From Phlebotomus papatasi (Eukaryota > Arthropoda > Insecta > Diptera > Psychodidae): a stretch of 64,000 bases of DNA. Below, in pieces: positions 1 to 12,587 of the stretch (the first letter of the stretch is position 1; every line of letters begins with the position of its first letter). The notes below the pieces were generated by a model. The model did not search any database and had not been told where the DNA came from. It saw only the letters and a list, made by a program, of their open reading frames with translations. The position numbers and the translations under genes were made by a program. The stretch covers positions 52,028,712 through 52,092,711 of the forward strand of contig NC_077224.1 in the NCBI RefSeq assembly GCF_024763615.1, read 5' to 3'.

Positions 1-610
1 ACAAAGAGACGACGACGACGTCAACGACGCCAAAGCTCCAAATGCCCTGAGGTGAAGGTGTGGTCTCTCAGCTTCGGAGTCTACTTTCATATCGATCGAC
101 CACATCTCTTCACCATAGGCAACTCTCAGTGGATTGTAGTTGAATCGCAACAAAGCTCACAAACACTGCCAATCAATGAAATTGTCTCAATGAAATATTT
201 GGCAGAAAACCAAATTTGAATGTGATATTTAAATACCTAGTTTGAAAATGACGTTAGTCATTCGATGTTTTTCTTTAAAACAAAATCAGGGAGAAGAATA
301 TACTTGACCTAATATTGTCTGTCACAAATTGGAGGTAATCTTCTTTCCATTATATTAATTCGTCCTTAAATGAATAATTACGTCTTAAAAAAAATTCTAT
401 GTTTTTCGATGTTTCTGCGTACAAAAAGTAAAGGTTACCTAATTGGAATTTAAAAGATTTAGTAGGTAAAAGGTTGCTAAAACTTTCTGCTGAGTTTAGT
501 AATCCAGCTTCTAAGCAATGATTTACGAAAAAGCTGGCTTCTACATATTGTGAACATTTTCCTAAAAAAATTGTCTATTTGATAGAATTCAGACATTTTT
601 CTCTACAATA
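1..610. other. AT-rich spacer, no gene seen
   Basis: No open frame with protein-like composition. A short inverted pair (ccagcttcta near 505 and agctggcttc near 531) is the only structure noticed. Confidence 0.5.
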
Positions 611-616
611 TGTAGT

Positions 617-900
617 AAGACTGTTGAGCCCTAGAGAAATCGGATGGAGAAAACTCGTCCTGACGAAGACTCTTTTAAGCTAACGGTATCAATCACTGTT
701 CAGCTGGGGTGGTAACTTGAGGGGTGCCATAACGGCTAACTTCAGAGGCACTATATTGCTAGTTTCCGTGGATAGATGGAGTAGCGAGCGGCCGACGGAA
801 TATCCCGAAGACGTATACAAATCGAATTGCTGAGTCGGACTTCTCCGAAGCTCAGATGAGGCCAGATTATTCCGGGAGCTCAATTCCGGGATAGTGCAAT
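617..900 (+). repeat. Dispersed GC-richer repeat, copy 1
   Basis: This stretch is clearly richer in G and C than its surroundings. Its first 130 bases (gttgagccc, then gacgaagactctt, then cactgttcagctggggtgg) recur on the opposite strand at about 3685-3812. The two copies differ at many positions, so they are old. No intact frame is present. It may be the 5' part of a retroelement, but no diagnostic domain was seen. Confidence 0.6.
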
Positions 901-976
901 GAAGCGCATTCCAGCAAGTTCCGGAGTTAGGTCTGTAGCCTTAATGCTACAAATAATATCACTATGCGACACGTTG

Positions 977-1563
977 TGGGTGTCTTTGACGAGATTGTCA
1001 AAATTTGTTAGAGGATCATTTAAGGGTCTCAAATCTGAAGCCCGTTTTTCCGGGTCACGTCTAGATTTTTTAAATATGCATTTTTAGTTTTTTCTGTTTT
1101 CTAAAATTCAAAAATATATTCCTTCGGTCCTAATTATTCGGTAGTAAGAATAATAATGTATGAATATTAAATTAAATCACTTTTGGGTAGAGTAATTGGC
1201 ACATAAAATGTTCTATTTAAGTGGGTAAATTATTAGAAGATCGAAAAACACAGAAATATGTACAATTCTGGGTGAACCTTTTAAAAAAATCTTTAAAAAA
1301 ATATACTTTATTTTTATTGTAGGTTCTTGATATATTCACAAGAGCTATAGAGGATGAAATTACGCGTCATATTAGCTTTATGTGACTGCCATCGGATAAT
1401 TAGAACCGGAGATATAAATTTTTGAATTTTAGAAAACCGCAAAAAAATAAGAATGCATATTTAAAAAGATCTAGACGTGACCCAGACAAACGGACTTCAG
1501 ATTTGAGACCCTTAAATGATCCTCTAACAAATTTTGGCACTCTCGTCAAAGATACCCACAAAA
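977..1563. mobile_element. Inverted-repeat element (MITE-like), about 590 bp
   Basis: Arms at about 977-1145 and 1390-1563 are inverted copies: gtgggtgtctttgacgag on the left, the reverse complement with a few changes (ctcgtcaaagatacccac) on the right. They share the internal tract caaatctgaagcccg. The spacer between the arms is AT-rich without a coding frame. Short open frames on both strands here are side-effects of the symmetry. No family name is assigned. Confidence 0.7.
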
Positions 1564-1599
1564 ACCTAAATTTTGTCGTACAGTGTATACAAGTAAATC

Positions 1600-3110
1600 T
1601 CATTGAGCATTCTTTGAATTTAAAAGCAAAATTTCTAATCTAACTTTGTATGTTTTCTATTTTTTGTATTCACTGAAAGAAATTGGATATTATACATGAC
1701 TATTTCCGATAGAAAATTATTACTAACTTACTAGTTAATAGTTCGAAAAAATGTGAATGACTTTTTTTTTAGGAAATATCGACTATAAGGTGTTCAAATT
1801 ATTATTTCTGCAACTGTTTATTTCTCCTTGTAGCTGAACTATATCTATTTGGAATGATTTTGTTAAAAGTCTCAAGTCTTTCATATCCACTCCTCACCAA
1901 TATCTTCGTCAGCATATGCTTGCCCATTATGGTTACACCAAAATCCTATTTTAAATATCATGCAATTCAAATTCTGAGGTGAGCTATTAGATGAAGTGTA
2001 GGGTCGCATTTCACAATCAATTCGCGTGTATGAAAATTCTTCAATCCATCAAGCTCCACGATGAGACAATGACATTATTGATGAGCCCCTAATAAGTCAC
2101 CTATAAAATATCATAATTATTGGCAAACACTGCAAAATGATATTAATTTTCTTGTCTGGGTGGGAGTCCAATCAATTAAGCGTCCATGCATTTTAATGCT
2201 CTCTCATGTGATTTTATATTGGTTTCTGAAATAGCCGCAGGCCTGGGCGTTTGCCCTTCTCACAAGCGTAAGCGCACGATCACCGTTTTAGCAATATTTC
2301 TTCACATGGCCATGTGTTAATTTTTTTTATCCTCCTTTTTGGTGTGTGCAAAAATTTCATAGGCATGAAAAATTGGATGAAAAAAAGGCTCCGCCGACGC
2401 AATGTGAAAATCCCCCGGAGACTTCCTCACGTAACATTTTGGTATTCGTGCAGTAGCGCAATTTACTATATTGATAATAGACTATCACCCAAGTATAAAT
2501 ATATGTCATATGAATGGAGGGAGAAACAGCAGCACAGAAAAGTGGTAGTTTCCATTGTGAAAAATTGAATGGAAATAGTAAAAACAGTGTGGCTTCAAAG
2601 CTACACCGCACTCACTATAATCATCTCAACATCCTCCCGCATCTCCCTCAGCGTGTGCGCAACTTCTCAAGACACTCTTCTCTCGCGATAGCTGTGTGCA
2701 AATGTGTATCATGGTTCAGTTTCTTTCTTCTCTCATCTCCTCCTTTTCCTACTGCTACCAACTTGATCAAGGTGCTTCGAATTCATACCTAGTTGTTTAC
2801 TTATTTCATTGGTTTTAAGGTAATATCTTAAAAAAGGTTATAACGGTCTGTGTCTTGGCTAAAAGTAGGAAGAATTGTAAAATATTTGAAAACAGATATC
2901 CAGTAAATTTATGTTTATTTATATATATTTGTTCTGAATTTAAAAAAAAAAGATCAAATTTCAAGATTTTGAAAATGAATTTTGAAAAAAATCAAAAACA
3001 AATCAAATATCAAAAAAATCGGTTAAATGGATATCGACATAATAGTGGCGCTTCTACTGTTAGTCCTACAAAGTTCAAAAAATCTAGAGAGTTGTAGTGT
3101 TCTGTGAGAG
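1600..3110. other. Spacer without recognisable genes
   Basis: AT-rich DNA with scattered short frames on both strands, none with a recognisable domain. 2600-2770 is pyrimidine-rich on the plus strand. Confidence 0.4.
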
Positions 3111-3132
3111 CTTTCATTAGCTGAGCTTTGAT

Positions 3133-3240
3133 TAGCTGAGAGACGGCTTAGCGTAATTATATTCGAAATAATAATTAAACTACATTTCCATCACTTTCCA
3201 CTAATTCGTCTCTCGGCTTAAGTCGTAAGTGTGTCTAGGG
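3133..3240. mobile_element. Short inverted-repeat element, CTAGACA family, copy 1
   Basis: The right arm ends ctctcggcttaagtcgtaag then gtgtctaggg, and the left arm carries gagagacggcttagcg. The same arrangement occurs at 37062-37190, where the left end is better preserved (ccctagacagacttacggc). About 110-130 bp with no coding capacity. Confidence 0.55.
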
Positions 3241-3569
3241 CATTACTCATCGAATTTGGTCAACCACAGCCGGAGATATGACGTTACTTCAACCCACATA
3301 CCTCTGGTTGTTTTCCAACCATAGAGAATCCACGCTACTTTTTTAGAACCTTCATAGGCTAGACTAAACCATTTTAAAATTTAATCAAATTTCATAATGG
3401 CGCTTTGAAAAATATTAGTTTAAATTTTTATGCACCTCCAGCGCCACTGGTGCTGAATTTTTCAACTATTGTTTGAAAATATTTATCGAGACGAATAAAC
3501 AAACAAAATTTTAATCTAGCCCCATTGCCCATTCTAAGAAGGTCACAGATCAAGAGCCTTCCTCGCTTC

Positions 3570-3950
3570 ACTGGTGAAGACCGACCGATGAAGACTGAGG
3601 AGCCGATTCAATTGTGCCTTCGGAATAACTCGTCGAGCACTCGCAACCCCATCTAGCGGAATTATAGCAATGTCGTGACTTAAAGTGAGCCGCCGTTATA
3701 GCACCCCTCAGAGTCACCACCCCAGCTGAACAGTGATTGGCACCGTTGGCTTAGAAGAGTCTTCGTCAGGACGGGCTTTCTCCGTCTAACTCCTCTAGGC
3801 TCAACAGTCATACTACAATTAAAGCCGAAGACATAGGCCAGTAAATTTTTCAGCCTTAACATCTTACAAATCGGGTTAGAGGTCTCCGAGTCCGGGATAC
3901 TTAGGGCAACTGTACCAAATTTCGTCACACGCAAGTGCCAATACATTAAG
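3570..3950 (-). repeat. Dispersed GC-richer repeat, copy 2
   Basis: Reverse-strand relative of the repeat at 617-900; the best match is 3685-3812. An 88-codon minus-strand frame lies in this copy (3680-3946) but it is not kept open in the other copy, so it is not called as a gene. Confidence 0.6.
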
Positions 3951-5400
3951 TTAGAAATGTCATATTTTTATTACATATATATTTTTTTTGTTACATCTTT
4001 TAAAGATTGTTCTGGGAACCTTGTAGACATTTTATTGTCTTAGTTTTCTCTAAAATCATTCTTAATACATTTTATAATGAATGAAAATATGGACACAGTT
4101 TTGAGTAATATTTCGACCAACTTGATTCTCATAGTTCGTTGCCCTTCCGGAATGCTTCCAAAGTATTTTTCACATCATTTCGATCGTAGAACAAAATATT
4201 TTGTTTTTTTCGAATATGTACAATTCTTAATTTGATTTTGAGTTGCAACCTCTCTTTACAATAACAGAAATAGAGCTCAAAGTCCCAGAGTTTCCCTTAA
4301 TAATTTTTTAAATCTCTTAATATGTATTACTTGTATCTTTCCATGATAAAACTTATGGATTTACATTTCCTTAAAATTTAGGTCGCCCTTTGATGAATAA
4401 CAAATACATCGAAAATCATCGAAAACTCAAATAAAGTACCTAAAGATCCACTATATAATACAGAATTAAATTATATTATTTATTTTTGATCACAAATAAT
4501 TATTGTTATCATAAAAATAGTCTTAAATGTGTTTTAAAGTGAAATAAAAACATAGAAGAACATAGAAAATAATTGCCAAGCGCGTGTTTTACATTTTTGG
4601 AGGCAGTGGGACTAATAAGAAAATAATAGAAAATCAATATAAAATTGCACGTAACTAAATTCTCAAGAATTTCAGAACTTAGGACATAAACTGATTGCAC
4701 AATTGAGCAAAATGTCGTTTGTATCACCTTCTATCTTAACTAGAGATGGTAAAATTTCAGAAATTTCACAACAGTCGCCACCTATTTTAGGCGGAAATTC
4801 ATGAAATTTCTTGAAATTTACCAACTCTAATCTTAACAGCATTTAAATAATTGTTTAGAAATATTTTTCCTTCACTTCAATAGTTCTATTCCCAAAAAAA
4901 GAGCCCTGATATTAAATGGTAATGGCCAACATATGTTTTCTTTAATGAAAAATTTTCTTAATTTAATATTACAGTTACGACAGTAAGTGATAAAAACGAC
5001 AAAATTACAGATTTTTTGTAGAAATAAAGTCACTTTACCTTGGATTATAAGAAGCTTGCAGCAAATATAAGTAAACTTTTATTGAATATTACTTGTTTCC
5101 TCTCTCATACCGCTCTCTTTCACAACAGCGCCTCTCATCTTCATATGGTGCTTTTAGCCATATCTCATTGAATAGATAAATTTTCCTTTGCTTTGAGTGA
5201 AAAATTTTCATAAGCACCAAACATAGACAGATACTTATTTATATCGTAGGCGGACCCCTTTGGAGATTACTGTTTAGCTATACAGCTACTGTAAACGGTT
5301 TCAAATACTTTGCCTGGCAAATACAGTGTACGAGTTAGATAACCAGGAAATCTTATACAAAATTCCATTAGATGAAAACAAAGGCTTCTCTCTCATCCCG
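3951..5400. other. AT-rich spacer
   Basis: No gene seen apart from the small inverted repeat at 4742-4829. 5090-5170 is pyrimidine-rich. Confidence 0.4.
4742..4829. repeat. 88-bp inverted repeat
   Basis: Left agagatggtaaaatttcag and right gaaatttaccaactct are near-perfect reverse complements around a short core. Size and symmetry fit a very short MITE; no second copy was noticed. Confidence 0.5.
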
Positions 5401-5411
5401 CAAGAGAACTA

Positions 5412-5444
5412 TATATAAACATAATATCTATATCCCATTCAGTG
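5412..5444 (+). promoter_or_regulatory. Candidate core promoter (TATA and initiator)
   Basis: TATATAAA at 5412-5419 is followed by TTCAGTG; the A of the TCAGT initiator (5441) lies 29 bases after the first T of the TATA box, which is the insect core-promoter spacing. The downstream leader is A-rich. The transcript it would serve is unclear because the frames downstream are broken. Short motifs can arise by chance. Confidence 0.4.
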
Positions 5445-5528
5445 GCTAAGATTGAGACAAATTCCGCCAAAAACTAAGATACAATCGCCGCAAAAGCCAG
5501 CAAAGAAGCTACCAATTAATAACTGGAA

Positions 5529-6360
5529 GTGAAAAGGGGCGAAAAATCATCGGTTCTTGAGTTGTTATCGTACGAAGCAACAGTGATGGATGATTTATAT
5601 GCTGCAACTGACTTATCGCAATGGCGTTATCGAACAAGGCAATCACCAAAGAGGCCAGCAATATGTCAAATTCTCCTTGGGTGTCGGAAGGTCGTCGTTA
5701 AATTTGAGCACGCCTTTGAAGTTGCGGGTGGAATTACTAATTGTTGTCTCTGGAAGATATATTGGAAACACCTTCATCGCCACACAAAGCTCTCTCAATC
5801 GTAAAGCCACAATGCAAGACATTCTTTCACAATACCACACTGTCCCCACTGGCATATATTGCAAATAATTCTATTGGAGATTTTATTGTTATCAGTGACT
5901 TACTGCAACAGGATCTAGCATTGACTGGTTTAATATACATTTAAATGCTCAAGACTTTCATTAACTGCACATTATTATCCTCGAGTTTTGTTCATTAGCA
6001 ATATTTTGTCGACAAGATAACCCAATGTTAGCTTCTAGTCCAAATTATTTTCTTGCTCAAAAACATTTGTGCCATACAGAGTAAAAGTACGCAAGTGAAA
6101 ATTACCCATCAATATGCAGAAGATTCAAATTTGCATTGGTGAACGATATAATTTAGTTTTGCCGGTTTTAACATGTCTTGTTTCTCAAAAGGCACACACT
6201 TTCCTAAGTATTTCCACTCTCGTGCAGCACAATGGCATAAATCTCTTCAACACTGGACATATTTCTTGTTGTTAGTTGTTGTATTTTTACCACTGATCCA
6301 TATATGTTACAATTGCCAAGATATAAAGCTTCACTCATGCCATGGACTATGTTAAACTTG
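5529..6360 (+). pseudogene. Protein-like but frame-broken island, unidentified
   Basis: Unlike the spacer around it, this segment has less A/T bias and overlapping open stretches in three frames (5529-5804, 5590-5868, 5741-5944, then 6173-6355) without one continuous frame. The pattern could be a decayed gene, several exons, or chance. I recognise no domain. The candidate promoter 90 bases upstream is the main reason to list it. Confidence 0.2.
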
Positions 6361-6561
6361 GAGTAACTACTGAAGTGAAATTGAATATAAATTTCCTCAC
6401 GAGAGACATTTATTTCAAGTTTTGAGCTATTTTAGCAAATTAAAAAGGTAACTTCACAGCTTCACAAGGCAAAAAAGGTGTCAAAGTCAATAAGACTTCG
6501 CCACATACATGAGCTCATATGTACTTCTTCACATAACGAATTTGCCTGGCAGGTAACGATA

Positions 6562-6743
6562 GGGGAATGCACACTACCTTCGGACGATTTATGCTTCGTA
6601 CAATTCACTTTTTTTAATCTCTTATAAATGAGTTTGGCCCAATATAATATTACTATATTTTAATAGCTAGTCCAATGCCTCAAATTTTCTGAAAAATTGA
6701 GTTGTCCGAAGTTTGAGGTATCCGAAGGTAGCGCGCTGTCCCC
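6562..6743. mobile_element. TA-flanked MITE, GGGGAAAGCGC family, copy 1
   Basis: Left terminus ggggaatgcacactacctt after TA (6560-6561); right terminus gaaggtagcgcgctgtcccc before TA (6744-6745). Three further copies lie at 44962-45164, 48493-48685 and 49571-49786. The termini carry a second motif, ttcggacga, repeated inward. No coding capacity. Confidence 0.8.
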
Positions 6744-6958
6744 TACATAATTGTTATGATTTCCTGTCCTTACTACAAAAAAATAATTTTTTGTCTTACG
6801 GCTGTAATTCTTATAAGCAACACATATGAAATTGCAACTAATACGATTGGAACACATCACTTGTCAGTTATACTCTTCCAACCAGAGACTTAAGAGGCCA
6901 AATACTCCACTATGATGACTCAGACTAATCTCTAAATGTGTAATGTGGTACAAGAATA

Positions 6959-7161
6959 AGGGCCTGAATAGACTGAGGTTGATCAGTGATGTATAGCTCT
7001 GCAAAATTCAGCAGTAAAAGTTTATTTCAAACTGTTACACTCTGAAGACTTGGGATCAATAATTAGAGGCCCTTTGCATAAATTTATTTTACCTAATTCT
7101 TCACTGTAAAATTTCATAGGCCGAATATTCCTGAGGATCGGACTGAATCTGTTTGGACCTT
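6959..7161. mobile_element. MITE, AGGGCCTGAATAG family, copy 1
   Basis: Left end agggcctgaatagactgag; right end gaatctgtttggaccttta. The subterminal part contains ctgtaaaatttcatagg on the right. A second copy lies at 30623-30836 and a degraded right end may lie near 59690-59735. Confidence 0.6.
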
Positions 7162-7384
7162 TAGCCTAAAGTATGAAGGTTTTAATTTTCTAAACAACAA
7201 GACTTCATACTGATTTTCAAAATCTAATACGAAGTATGTTCGAAAAGTAAGGTGAATTTTCAAATTTTGAGGGTTACGTACATTGGATTCTCGATTTTTC
7301 TTTTGTTTTATTGGTATACATATCCTCAACTTATGTTCAGATGACCTGCCATTTCATATTTTTAGTTTGGTTTTTAGAGATGTA

Positions 7385-7609
7385 GAGTTGAATGAATACC
7401 TCTTCGTCAGGGAACCCCTATTGACACTTTTGAATGTTGAAATTTATTTAATGTATTTAATAAAATGTAAGTAGCATGGCGTTTTTCCATTAATCTACGT
7501 TTTTCTATAAGGGTAAGTGTTCCAATTTCCTATTCCAACTGGTACATAGTAAGGTGTCAATAGGTCCTGACACGAGTTCTTAAAGTGTCAATAGGTGTTC
7601 CTTTCACAC
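7385..7609. mobile_element. TA-flanked MITE, GGGTNAAAGGAACACC family, copy 1
   Basis: The left end is worn (gagttgaatgaatacctc) and the right end is aataggtgttcctttcac. The same element occurs at 34950-35428 and 52948-53175. All carry acctcttcg plus cctattgacac near the left and tcctgacacgagttct near the right. This copy also preserves the empty TA into which the 35029-35277 element inserted in the second copy. Confidence 0.7.
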
Positions 7610-8398
7610 TAAACGTTAGAATTGTTTTAGAGTTCTTGGTAATTTTTTGTTGATGAAAAAAAATATCTCAAATAATTAGTATTAAAATTTTTGTGAGAAA
7701 ATAAAATTTAAAAGTGGTGTAAGTTCATCACAAAAGACCTGGAACTTGTGAATAACTATGCACGTCTTGTACATCAAAAACCGAATAAACCGTTGAAACA
7801 GTAAAGAAAATTATTATAAAAACTATAATAATGAATTCCTATTAACCCTTTGAGGACGATTGGGTCTAAAGCCGTAATTTGTTCTGATCCCAAATTTGTG
7901 ACCTTCTCGTCCTTAAACGTACGTTTTTGAAAGTTCTGTACTTGAAAGTAGCGAACTTTGCTCCGAAAGTTAATTTAAACATTCTCATTTGTTAGTAATT
8001 TTTTGATCAAAAACAATGCCGTAATCTTGGCTTAGTCACCGTATCTACCGGAATTAACATCCAGGGAGTTTTTTCTGTTCCTAGAACTGAAAACACCTAC
8101 ATACGAAAATATGATTTTTTATCACGATTTTAAAGAAAAAGATATCAAAAAGTGCGTATCAGAAGGGCTTCGAGGATTGATAAAACCTCAAGTACTAATG
8201 TACTATATCTGAGGAGGATTACTTTGAAAGGAATAAAACAGATTTCAACAAATAAAGAACTATTTTTCGAGTAAAATAAATATTCAACTTACTTTTTGAA
8301 CACACCTCGTAGATCTCATCTACACTTAATAATTACAATCTTATCTAAAAATTTTATCAAAATTTTCCTTTGTTTTAGAAGACAGTGGAGCAGTTTAG

Positions 8399-8556
8399 CC
8401 ATATATCGTCGGTTGGATCGGCAACTGCACTAACTGCTTTTGTTTTGTGTTAGCATTCATTGTAAGTGACGCATTACTGGGCGGCGTTTGGAACGAATAC
8501 AAACACAAAACAAATTCAGTTTCCACAGTTCCTGATTCAACCGACGATATGTTCCT
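8399..8556. mobile_element. Inverted-repeat element, about 158 bp
   Basis: atatatcgtcggttg on the left mirrors caaccgacgatatg on the right, and the inner segments (cttttgttttgtg / cacaaaacaaat) pair too. Single copy in the window. Confidence 0.55.
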
Positions 8557-8854
8557 GAGTCATTGATAATAACGTTTTTCAAGATCAAAATTTAAAAATT
8601 CTCTGAAAAGCGTATTTCCGTTCCAAAAGCTATGAATTTTGTACTCGTGGCAAAGGTCTTGGAATTCCTGATAAAACAAAACTGGTTCCAATCGTTTTAG
8701 AACCGGTAATGAACCGGATATGAACCGATAAGTAATTTCATTACTTTTAAGCTATTTTAGGCGATATTTGAGTAATTTTTCTTATGATTTATATTTGGTT
8801 CAAAACTGTTGAAAACCGGAAAATGTTAAATGATGCGAAAGTAGTTTTGAGGTA

Positions 8855-9070
8855 TGGGAATGTAGGCATGGTTCGAACAGTGTGAACCTTCAAACGATGT
8901 GAATTTTCTCTCTGTTTTCAAAGAGCTAGTTCGTCATTTCTCATTTCATCTAATGAGGTAAATAATTATCTATCTTATGGCTATAAAATGAAGAACTAGC
9001 TCTTAGGGAACAAAGAGAAAATTAGCGTTGTTTGAAGGTTCACTATATGCGGACCATGCCTACATTCCCC
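8855..9070. mobile_element. TA-flanked MITE, GGGGAATGTAGGCATGG type
   Basis: Left tgggaatgtaggcatggttc after TA; right gaccatgcctacattcccc before TA. The inner arms also match (gtgaaccttcaaac / gtttgaaggttcac; gagctagttc / gaactagctc). About 216 bp, nearly palindromic throughout. Confidence 0.75.
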
Positions 9071-9200
9071 TATAGTATTTAAGTAACGAGATCGAGCATG
9101 GGACGTCTTGCATCAGGAAAATATGATAACTTAGCATTTAGAGAGAATTGAAATGGAATATTATGATAATTTATATTATGATAATTTCTGTTCTTATATT

Positions 9201-9296
9201 TGGATACTATACCCCGAATGATACTCCTGGAATAAAATGATTTTTCATAATGATTTATTTTTTAATGGGGTAGTGGTATCATTCGGAGTATCCACC
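9201..9296. repeat. Small inverted repeat
   Basis: ggatactataccccgaatga on the left against tcattcggagtatcc on the right, around an AT-rich core of about 40 bases. Probably a very short MITE. Confidence 0.5.
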
Positions 9297-9785
9297 ATAA
9301 GTAGAGAATTTTTTCAGCTTTATTTTTTTTTATTAAAATAATATTAAATAGCTTTTATTTTAACATAATAAAGTAATAATCATAATATTCTTAAAAGTGA
9401 GAAATGATAGAAAAGGGGTCACTTGGAATATATATAGTGTATATGCGTTATGTTAGCCTATAGGTAATCTCTAGAAATATTCAAAAATGTCTAAACTTTA
9501 GACAATTTTCAAGGAAGCCTCATAAAACATGTTGAAGAAGATTGAAGATACATATTCCCACGATCAATTTTTAAGGGGGAGGGATCACTAAAATTTCAAT
9601 TCTCTATCTCCAACAGTTTGGCATATATATTCATTGCAGATGTATGGTAAAACTAATAAATACTGAAACAAAATCCTTATGACTTTCAATTACGCAAAAT
9701 TCTATCAGAACTGGTATTTGCATATTAAGAGATGGTTTATGTACCCTGATCTCCCTCTCTGAGTTAGAGCAATAAAAATTTTGAA

Positions 9786-10260
9786 TCTACAATACACACC
9801 ACGCCAGAATCGAAGAGGATGGCGTTGGAATTAACTTTCAAAATGCTCAGTGGAGAATAGTTCTGCCCACTGACTTGTGCTCAAGGCTTCTGAAAAGAGA
9901 TGATAGTGGATCGGATGGAGTGGTTGTCGAGAAAAATTTACCTACAATCTTCAGCAATATCTTGGAGTCAATGGAGATGGGCTGAAAGTCTACATGACAA
10001 TTTCTCCTATTGTGTTATTTTCTGGGCTTGTGGAAGAGCAAATGGAGCCAACGCACAGAGATTATCAGAATTTTTGCATCTAATTTCTCTGCGAAAGCGC
10101 CAAGACTTATTGCACCGGTTTAAACATTGATTTTATATCACTAAAACATGTACTTTACACTGTCACTCTCTTACAACATTGCAGATACATATATTTAAGC
10201 TGTGGTGCATGGGCAGAAAGTGCAACAAAAGCACTACAAGGCAGGTTCTTCCTTTCAGAT
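9786..10260 (+). other. Protein-like frames, unidentified
   Basis: A frame of about 60 codons is open from near 9796 to a stop at 9988 (9796-9987), with balanced codons (for example WRIVLPTDLCSRLL). A second frame is open 9900-10130. No start, splice pattern or domain ties them together. It may be a decayed gene or chance. Confidence 0.2.
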
Positions 10261-11415
10261 ATTACACTGGTAAAAATTACTGAAGATAAATACACTTAAA
10301 ATTTTAATTATCTTTAGGATTTTAATCAAACTTGCAGAAAATTTCTTAATATTTTGAAATTAAAACAAATAAAATTTTAAGTTTCACCTCAATAAATTCT
10401 TACTTTGTGCTCAATGCGCTCAATGTATTTGTTATTTAAGATCAACAACACTTCGAAATCTGTCACAATAATTGCCAATTTTACGCCTCAACAAGTCACA
10501 GTGCCTTTCTGTAGTTCCTCGGGGAATATTAAATTGATCGAGCAATTTCCATTATTATGACATTTTTTTCAAAGTGAAGGGGTATCATTAAAGCCCTCTG
10601 ATAACTCTAAATTACATGCTGATGTACAATTTTCATTGAGTTTTTGTGTTTTTTAAAACAAATTTTTAACCACAAGAATCACTTATGGGATGAAGTACTT
10701 AAGAAAAGGTTTTCCACTTTCATTGATGCTTGAGACACTTCGTCATATCATCTTGTTTCATTTTATTTTATTTTAAAGACCTCTTTTATTCCGCAAAAAT
10801 TTAGTAAATACAACAATTTCAAAATATATTGTAAGTTATTTTGAATTACGTATTTTGCTGGGAAAACGTATGCCCAAAAATAATTTTAGGTCACGCCCAT
10901 TTCATGAATTATGGTCAAATATATATTTTATTATTTTATTATTTATTTTGATGTACTGTGCTGTTATAGCCATCTTGTATATTATTCAGTTTACAAAATT
11001 TTTATTCAGTTTGCAATGTGGAGAAATTATTTAAATCGTTTCAATCGTTTGCAGTGGGAGGGACTCGAACTCACAACTATGACAGTCGAGTCAGAGATCA
11101 CATCACCCCAGGCCCAGAGCCGGAAGGTCTTACCAATTGCACAATGAACCCTCTTTAGGGTAATTAGGAATATGAAATAATACAATATGACGATATAGTG
11201 AAGCAAACGCGCCTTAGAAGGTCCCTCGTCCTGACAAAAAAGGCCACTCCCTTTATTAATAAATAGACAACACCCCACTAAACCAACTCCATATCAATTA
11301 GAGAAATAATATATGCAATAAAATAAATTAGTCAAAAATTCTTGGATGTTGAGAGAGCAAGAAGTAAAAGCATAAATTGAAACTATTAGACATGCTTAGA
11401 AGCCCCGCCCACTAG
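10261..11415. other. AT-rich spacer
   Basis: No gene or clear terminal repeat recognised. Open frames at 10911-11147 and 11027-11278 overlap on opposite strands and have no recognisable domain. Confidence 0.4.
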
Positions 11416-11529
11416 TAGGGGAAACCGGAGTAAAGTTAGCCACCAAACGAAATTTTTCATTGCGTATTATTTGTACAAAAAATCTTTCTATGAGGCTGAT
11501 AAATATTTTAATGAATAGTAAGGGAAGTA

Positions 11530-12581
11530 GGGGAAAGGCTCATAATTTTGTCCAGTTCCTAATTTTGGACACTATGAGGATAAAATTGGACACTAAAAAT
11601 AAATTGAATAAAATGATGGATTTTTATTCCAATATTCGATGAATAATGACTTCTATCTAATTATTTGTTATTTTTGTAAGATTTTAACACTAAATACGTT
11701 AAATTTTGAATATGATTTGAGTTAAAATTGCTTTGTTGGAAATTCAGTGTGGGCAATTGTTTACGAGAAATACGATAAAACTTTCTGTTTACTTCAGCCT
11801 TATTTAGCTGTGGTGTAGTACTAACAATGTTTCTTCGCTTTTCTTGAGTGATATTATTGAATATTTTGTTGATTCACGTTAGTGGTGATTTGTACATTTG
11901 ACCTGAAGTGAGATTTTCCGTGTGAATTAGATTTTTCGTGTGAAAAATGGGAAATTTTTTAAGACATTTACCAGTGAGGTGATACTCCTTATTTTGGACA
12001 GATGTTTTTCTCACGAAATTTCGTGAAGTTTTAGCTTTTGTGATAACTAGGTTGGACAGAAGCCTGGAGAAACAAAGGAGCATCATTTCCACGAAAGAGA
12101 TGTAACAAGAAATGCATTGAAAGGCTCCCGGAAAGGCCAGGCAATGAGCGTATCCGCGCGTACTTGGAGTACCGAAGTCAACTCACTTTAATGAACGATA
12201 TGGAAAGTTTCCGGACTTCTTGTGACATTTTACGGTTCTCTTACATGAACAGGAAGAGGACTTGGTAAGAATGGTTCATGAAATGAAGAATGGGCATCCT
12301 GTTGAGGCGGATTAGGTGTCCATATTTACAACCAAGTTGTCCAAATTAATAGCCAAGTTGTCCAAAATAAAAGTCAAATTCACTTCTACATATCAATTCA
12401 TTTCTAAACGTATTAAAACGAATTTTTGTAAAAACAAAGACAATCAACCCTTTCCAAGTTTCTAAACAACCCTTCTGAAAAAAGAGTAACAAAAAAGTCA
12501 ATTAGTATTGAAAATATCGCACTTCAAACTTGGAACGTCGATGCTTATAAGCAGACTGTCCAAAATTATGAGTCTTTACCC
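11530..12581 (+). mobile_element. pogo-type non-autonomous DNA transposon, copy 1
   Basis: Ends ggggaaaggctcataatttt and aaaattatgagtctttaccc are inverted repeats flanked by TA (11528-11529 and 12582-12583). A full second copy lies inverted at 46238-47303, about the same length. Inside, at 12096-12315, are remains of a transposase N-terminus resembling the pogo/Tigger lineage. The catalytic domain is absent, so movement would need a transposase supplied elsewhere. The TA duplication is as expected for Tc1/mariner-pogo elements. Confidence 0.8.
12096..12315 (+). pseudogene. pogo-like transposase N-terminal remnant
   Basis: One frame reads RNALKGSRKGQAMSVSART followed by a tryptophan; after a one-base shift come VPKSTHFNERYGK and later EEDLVRMVHEMKNGHPVEAD then a stop. 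This order fits the helix-turn-helix of pogo/Tigger transposases (small residues, SxxxAARxYGVPxST) followed by the EEELVxWIxxM...GxPV motif. The same frame break is present in copy 2, so the lesion predates the amplification. There is no DDE catalytic region. Confidence 0.65.
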
Positions 12582-12587
12582 TATATA

